NCBI GenBank assembly: GCA_020073485.1
Contig: JAIQFB010000010.1
Location: 1 to 64,000 of the forward strand
Direction: 5' to 3'
Length of the DNA stretch: 64,000 bases
DNA from: Terriglobia bacterium
GTDB lineage: Bacteria; Acidobacteriota; Terriglobia; Acidiferrales; UBA7541
The translations under genes and the position numbers were made by a program. Shown one piece after another: positions 60,210 through 64,000 of this stretch; within the stretch, counting starts at the first letter, position 1, and each line of letters opens with the position of its first letter. The notes beneath the pieces are model-generated. The model was not told where the DNA came from, did no database searches, and saw only the letters and a program-made list of their open reading frames with translations.

Positions 60210-60617
60210 GGGTTCCACACCTTCCAGACCCGCGGGTATATTACGCAGCCGAGCACGGACACGCAAGACTTTTCTTCTTTTTGCCCAAAACTTCTGTGTT
60301 TCGGGCCTTCCCCCGGCGCAGTTTATCGTTCATTAATATGGGACGCGGGCTATAAGACGGTAAAGGGGGGCCTGCGCCCCTGCAGGGCGCTCCGCAATCC
60401 AGGGATTCCAGCACCCGGGGCGTTGCCCCGGGCTGGTCATTGCCGGCGCTTTCAGCGCCGGAAGTCTTCGATTTGAGGCAAACCCGGGAGATTCAAGAGG
60501 TTCGCTTTCAGCTCCCAGGGCACATAGGAGACGACTTCAAGAACTAGCACCGAAGTTCCGGTGGGTCACAAGCAGAGCCCAATCCGGTCCATTCATTGAC
60601 TGGCAAGGTTTTACGGA
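60210..60617. other. Intergenic region with GC-rich palindromes
   Basis: About 408 bases. Near 60391-60465 there are strong dyads: CCCGGGGC-GTT-GCCCCGGG and CCGGCGC-TTTCA-GCGCCGG. They look like repeated extragenic palindromes and might also terminate transcripts. No gene is supported. Confidence 0.5.
60415..60463. repeat. Pair of GC-rich extragenic hairpins
   Basis: Two adjacent inverted repeats, CCCGGGGC-GTT-GCCCCGGG (about 60415-60433) and CCGGCGC-TTTCA-GCGCCGG (about 60445-60463), each able to form a stable stem. They resemble REP-type elements. Confidence 0.65.
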
Positions 60618-61766
60618 CTAGGGCCGCGATACGGGCAGGTTTACGCGGAATTCAGCGCCTTGCCCGGGAAGGTTGGCCGCCTCGATCGTGCCGCCGTAGG
60701 CGCCGACAACCGCTTTACAAATGGCGAGACCCAAGCCGGACCCGCAGGCTGAACGCGCCGGGGCGGATTCTCCGCGGCGAAAACGCTCAAAAATGTGCGG
60801 GAGATCAGCCGGGGCGATACCCGCCCCGGAATCCATTACCGAGACTTGCGCCATGGCGTCGGAACCCTGCTGCAGACGCATTTTAACCGCCGAGCCCGGC
60901 GGGCTATTCTGGACCGCATTTTCCAGCAGATTCATCCAAATCAATTCCAGGTCTTCGGGATCGGCGGGCAAGGAAAAGGATGCAGAGGCTTCCAGTTGGA
61001 GGGTTACGCCGCGCTCTTCGGCCATCGCATGAATACGCGAAACGGCTGCCTCGCAGGTGGCAGCCAGGTCCACCGAAGCCCGCTTCGGCCGGGCCCCGCC
61101 TTCGGCCATCTGCTCGATGCGCGATAGGCGCAGCATGCGCTCCAACAAATTTTCCAGACGCGCGCAGTCCTCGAGCAACTCTTCCAGGCCGATTTGGTAT
61201 TCCCGCTGCGTCCGCGGGCGGTGCAAGAGCAGCTGCAGGGCGGATTTGACGATGGCCACCGACGTCTTCAATTCGTGGGCGGCATCGCTGGTGAAATCTC
61301 CTTGCCGCCGGAAGGCCGTTTGCAACCGCGACAGCGCCGCATCGACCGATTCGGCGAGGGGCAAAAGCTCCTGAGGCAGTCCGGCACCGGCGGATGCGCC
61401 CAATTTCCAGTTTTTTGCGGAGATTTGGTTCGCGCGTTCGGCTAAATCGCGCAGCGGATCGAGGCTTCGGCGCACGGTCCGGATCACGAAGGCGTTCGCC
61501 AAGATCAGCCAAAGTAAGGCTGCCGCGCCTGCGTAGATTGCAACGTCCGCGCCGGCATACCTTGCGGCCACCAGGACCAGAGCTGCGGCGAAAACCACCT
61601 GGCCGGCAAGCGCCGCCAAAGCTACCCGGTGGGCGATTGAAAACGATTTTTCGTTCGCCGCCGAGGATGGCGTTTCGCTGGGAGCGATGTTCCGCGTTTC
61701 GCTGTCAGATCCCTTTGGCTCGCGGGCGGAACGCGCGGTCTCGGGTTCGCTGAGACTCAGGCTCAT
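60618..61766 (-). CDS. Sensor histidine kinase
   Basis: A 382-residue class I kinase. A 45-residue polar N-terminus is followed by two hydrophobic helices separated by only a few residues (about 48-68 and 75-95), so there is practically no periplasmic sensor domain. Then come a HAMP-like linker, HisKA with His164 in DFTSDAAHELKTSVAIVKS, and HATPase with NLLENAVQNSP, DSGAGIAPADLP and GSGLGLAICK. Its ATG overlaps the response regulator stop as ATGA. The signal could be membrane-borne or cytoplasmic; the target genes are unknown. Confidence 0.9.
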   Translation of the reverse strand: MSLSLSEPETARSAREPKGSDSETRNIAPSETPSSAANEKSFSIAHRVALAALAGQVVFAAALVLVAARYAGADVAIYAGAAALLWLILANAFVIRTVRRSLDPLRDLAERANQISAKNWKLGASAGAGLPQELLPLAESVDAALSRLQTAFRRQGDFTSDAAHELKTSVAIVKSALQLLLHRPRTQREYQIGLEELLEDCARLENLLERMLRLSRIEQMAEGGARPKRASVDLAATCEAAVSRIHAMAEERGVTLQLEASASFSLPADPEDLELIWMNLLENAVQNSPPGSAVKMRLQQGSDAMAQVSVMDSGAGIAPADLPHIFERFRRGESAPARSACGSGLGLAICKAVVGAYGGTIEAANLPGQGAEFRVNLPVSRP

Positions 61767-62467
61767 CGGCTTGGCCTGATTTCCTCGACACTGACGCCCG
61801 GCCTCAAGACATATCCGTGGCCGCGCACCGTGTGGATCAATTTCACCGAATTGGAATCGTCTATCTTGCGCCGCAAACCCGAAATGTAAACTTCAATGAC
61901 ATTACTGAATTTTTCCCAGTTGTAGTCGTACAGGTGTTCGAGAAGCTCCGTCTTGGAGACCACTGCGCGCGGACGGTGCGCCAGATATTCGAGCACGCGG
62001 TACTCCATGGGAGCCAGAGCGATTTCCTGGCGTCCCCGCCGCACGGTTCGCTCCACCGTGTCCATTTCCAGATCGGCCAGGGAAATCACCGGGGCTCGCT
62101 GGCCGGTGCCGCGCCGGATCAGGGCTTTGGCGCGGGCCAATAATTCTCCCAAGTCAAAGGGCTTGGCCACATAGTCATCCGCTCCAGCATTGAGAAGCCG
62201 GATCACCGATTGTTTTTCCTCTTGCGCGGAAAGCACCAGTACGGGAGTGGCATGGCCGCCCTGGCGGTAGCGGACCAGCAAGGTGTGGCCATCCAATTTG
62301 GGAAGTGAGAGGTCCAAAAGGATCAGGTCGTAGGCGCTGGATTCGGCAAGGTAAAATCCCTGCGCGCCGTCCACGGCTACGTCTACCGCATAACCCGCGC
62401 TTTCACGGAACGACCGGGCGATATTCTCCGCCAATCGCCGCTCGTCCTCCACAAGTAGCACCCGCAT
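61763..62467 (-). CDS. OmpR/PhoB-family response regulator
   Basis: A 234-residue regulator. The receiver domain begins MRVLLVEDERRLAENIARSF and has the phosphoacceptor Asp in LILLDLSLPKLDG, with the Lys of the switch in DDYVAKPFD. The C-terminal winged helix carries LAPMEYRVLEYLAHRPRAVV and VIEVYISGLRRKID, then TVRGHGYVL. GGAGGG precedes the ATG. It is the first gene of the regulator-kinase pair. Confidence 0.93.
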   Translation of the reverse strand: MRVLLVEDERRLAENIARSFRESAGYAVDVAVDGAQGFYLAESSAYDLILLDLSLPKLDGHTLLVRYRQGGHATPVLVLSAQEEKQSVIRLLNAGADDYVAKPFDLGELLARAKALIRRGTGQRAPVISLADLEMDTVERTVRRGRQEIALAPMEYRVLEYLAHRPRAVVSKTELLEHLYDYNWEKFSNVIEVYISGLRRKIDDSNSVKLIHTVRGHGYVLRPGVSVEEIRPSR

Positions 62468-62637
62468 AACCCCGCCCTCCCCCGCATCCCCACTCCGCTA
62501 GCGATGCAGGACACCCAGTAATAGGCGTTTTTGACTGAACTTTGCGGCATTGTACACCCGAAAGAAATTTTCCGTACGTGTCTTGTGAACGCTTGTTGCT
62601 TCTTACCGTGCAGGCGGGGAGCTGGAATGGAGTCGCG

Positions 62638-62663
62638 TAGCACAGGCGCTCCTGCCTGTGCTA
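62638..62663. repeat. CACAGGC-family hairpin
   Basis: TAGCACAGGC-GCTCCT-GCCTGTGCTA, a 10-bp perfect stem followed by CTTAAACC. It lies downstream of the acyl-CoA thioesterase gene and upstream of the response regulator gene. Confidence 0.85.
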
Positions 62664-62675
62664 CTTAAACCCGCC

Positions 62676-63197
62676 TCATCGCTTTCTCTTGGCCAGGGTC
62701 GAGAGCCGGGCCTTGCGGCGATCTCCTGCTTCGCGGTAACGGCGGCGCTCGTCCGGCGTTTCCAGGACCAGCGGGGGGACAGCACACGGTTTACCCGAAT
62801 CGTCGAGCGCCACGAAAGTGAGAAATGCCTTGGTGGTATGTTTGCGGACTCCGGCCGCGGAATCCTCCGAAAAGACTTCCACGCCTACTTCCACCGAAGT
62901 GTGGAAAGCGCGGTTCACCTGCGCTTCCAGGACGATCAAATCTCCCACGCGCACGGGATTCAGGAAATCCAGATGATCCACCGATGCCGTCACCACCTGG
63001 CGGTGGCAATGGCGGTGCGCGGCGATGGCGCCCGCGATGTCGATCAGGTGCATGACGCGGCCGCCGAGAATATTCCCGAGCAGGTTGGCGTCCTGGGGGA
63101 GGACGAGTTCGGTCATCTCCGTGCGCGAGGCGCTGACGGGGCGCCCTGGCAATTCATTTCCCGAGGCGCGTTTGATTCCAGCACCGGATGGTTTCAT
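62676..63197 (-). CDS. Acyl-CoA thioesterase, hotdog fold (YciA/BACH type)
   Basis: A 173-residue hotdog thioesterase. The domain reads MTELVLPQDANLLGNILGGR, VMHLIDIAGAIAAHRHC, VVTASVDHLDFLNPVRVGD and VEVFSEDSAAGVRKHTTKAFLTFVA, with the catalytic Asp in the LIDIAG helix and the Asn of DANLLGN. A basic tail of about 35 residues follows. I choose the ATG at 63197 (MKPSGAG), which has GGGAG upstream; 63239 is an alternative that would leave only 24 nt to the divergent TPR gene. Confidence 0.85.
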   Translation of the reverse strand: MKPSGAGIKRASGNELPGRPVSASRTEMTELVLPQDANLLGNILGGRVMHLIDIAGAIAAHRHCHRQVVTASVDHLDFLNPVRVGDLIVLEAQVNRAFHTSVEVGVEVFSEDSAAGVRKHTTKAFLTFVALDDSGKPCAVPPLVLETPDERRRYREAGDRRKARLSTLAKRKR

Positions 63198-63263
63198 GGG
63201 CAGGTCAGGCTCCCTGTGGAATTTGGCGTTCAGTCCCATGGCGAATATACTATGCGCTCGACC

Positions 63264-63590
63264 ATGACCCAACCACAGAAGAAGACACGCCGCCAGATGC
63301 TGGAAGAATTCGTCGCCACAAAGCCCAACGATGCGTTTGCACGATACGGGCTGGCGATGGATTGCGCCAACGCGGGCGATTCCGCCGCTGCCGACGAACA
63401 TTTTAAGGCGCTGCTTGGCGCGAATCCCGAATATGTGTCTGGATATTTCCAGTACGGGCAATTTCTGGCCCGGACGGGGCGCACGGAAGAAGCACGCACC
63501 GCACTCAAGACCGGAATCGCCACCGCTCAACGCACGGGGGATGCGCACGCGCTGTCGGAGATGGAAGCTGCGCTCGCCGAGCTGGCTTAA
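63264..63590 (+). CDS. Small TPR-repeat protein
   Basis: A 108-residue helical protein with about two tetratricopeptide repeats: DAFARYGLAMDCANAGDSAA, then VSGYFQYGQFLARTGRTEEA. These mediate protein-protein contacts. Two ATGs are possible (63252 and 63264), neither with a clear ribosome binding site; I use the second. It is divergent from the thioesterase gene. Confidence 0.75.
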   Translation: MTQPQKKTRRQMLEEFVATKPNDAFARYGLAMDCANAGDSAAADEHFKALLGANPEYVSGYFQYGQFLARTGRTEEARTALKTGIATAQRTGDAHALSEMEAALAELA

Positions 63591-63633
63591 AAGCACTTCA
63601 TCCGTTCACCAATAATTTGGGGCGAGCCTTGGT

Positions 63634-63697
63634 GGCACAGGCTTCAGCCTGCACGGTTTAGATCCTGCAGGAGCGTCATTCAAAACCCACAGGCTGG
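63634..63697. repeat. CAGGCT-type repeat before the second pilT-like gene
   Basis: GGCACAGGCTTCAGCCTGCACGGTTTAGAT on the plus strand (shown in part: GGCACAGGCTTCAGCCTGC) is the same motif as the left arm at 19613, and ACAGGCTGGCC follows at about 63690. The arms are decayed compared with 19607-19686. Confidence 0.6.
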
Positions 63698-63835
63698 CCT
63701 TCGTTTCACTCAGTGTAAAAGCCAGGGCTACTGGACCGTTACTAAGCGGCGTCATCGGTTTCCGGGGCGCTTGCCGGGCTACTTCCCCGGTGCTAGTTTC
63801 CTTAAAGCGATCCTCCTCACGGAGACGGGCTAACT

Positions 63836-64000
63836 ATGGCACTGAGCATCGACGATCTGCTGCGCCGCGCCGTTGAAACCAAGGCGTCCGACCTTCACCT
63901 GAAGGTGGGCAACCATCCCTACCTGCGCATCGACGGGCAGTTGAACCCGCAGACCGATGTGCCGCGCGTCACTCCGGAAGAAATGCTCTCCATGGCGTTC
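63836..64000 (+). CDS. PilT/PilU-family ATPase, N-terminal part (runs off the window)
   Basis: The first 55 residues of a second PilT-family ATPase. The opening IDDLLRRAVETKASDLHLKV and then PYLRIDGQLNPQ match the N-terminal domain of PilT and PilU. GGAG lies about 10 nt before the ATG. It is distant from the main pil locus and may be PilU or a second retraction motor. The ATPase motifs are beyond the window. Confidence 0.88.
   Translation, partial: MALSIDDLLRRAVETKASDLHLKVGNHPYLRIDGQLNPQTDVPRVTPEEMLSMAF

Noticed and set aside
1-64000. tRNA and rRNA genes
   Set aside because: I looked through the gene-free stretches for cloverleaf or rRNA-like sequence and recognised none; a covariance-model search would be decisive.

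Overview
The window is high-GC bacterial chromosome, most likely from an Acidobacteriota member (Terriglobia-like). I infer this from the gene content and order, not from a search: a pilB-pilT-pilC-pilS-pilR-pilA type IV pilus locus, NtrYX, a stand-alone CarD-like protein, HyuAB, phenylalanine hydroxylase, many small secreted proteins, and intergenic space full of palindromic repeats. RfaE2, an LptE-like lipoprotein and SurA indicate an outer membrane with heptose-containing LPS. I recognised no rRNA, tRNA, CRISPR array or complete insertion sequence.

Layout. 1-11.1 kb: type IV pilus locus, with pilA cut by the window start. A GT-C glycosyltransferase and an exported trypsin-like protease sit between pilR and pilA; the protease gene lies inside an inverted-repeat pair. 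A sigma-54 type promoter precedes pilA, which fits control by PilSR. 11.3-15.7 kb: an endonuclease III-like DNA glycosylase and NtrYX. 15.8-20.7 kb: phoH-ybeY-corC-era, interrupted by a divergent VIT1/CCC1-type transporter gene and repeats. 20.9-27.0 kb: Kelch protein, rpsT, then an envelope operon psd-pssA-(Asd-like)-lptE-holA. 27.4-29.7 kb: an ABC-3 metal transporter without a binding protein, a MITE-like inverted repeat and a DUF465-like protein. 29.8-31.8 kb: rimI, tsaB and a CarD-like regulator.

31.8-41.3 kb: accessory and secreted functions (HyuAB, several exported proteins, a heme-motif beta-propeller protein, phenylalanine-4-hydroxylase). 41.4-47.4 kb: tsaD, a radical SAM protein, galU, an FmdB-like zinc ribbon and rsmI. 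47.4-55.3 kb: a compact seven-gene operon rfaE2-mfd-surA-yhaM-blaI-dusB-pilZ. 55.8-64.0 kb: two tandem paralogous membrane proteins behind a CRP-like site, a HigBA module with a predicted leaderless transcript, a geranylgeranyl-reductase-type flavoprotein with a thioesterase, an XRE regulator, a two-component pair, a second thioesterase, a TPR protein and the start of a second PilT-family ATPase.

The strongest themes are surface motility and its sigma-54 control, envelope and phospholipid biogenesis, and several families of extragenic palindromes. One repeat family appears to have contributed coding sequence to the 5' end of the LptE-like gene. I found no large undescribed multi-gene defence or biosynthetic system. 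The most unusual items are the IR-flanked protease insertion, the Asd homologue without a catalytic cysteine, the repeat-built LptE leader, the leaderless higBA promoter/operator and the CRP-like site ahead of the paired membrane proteins.
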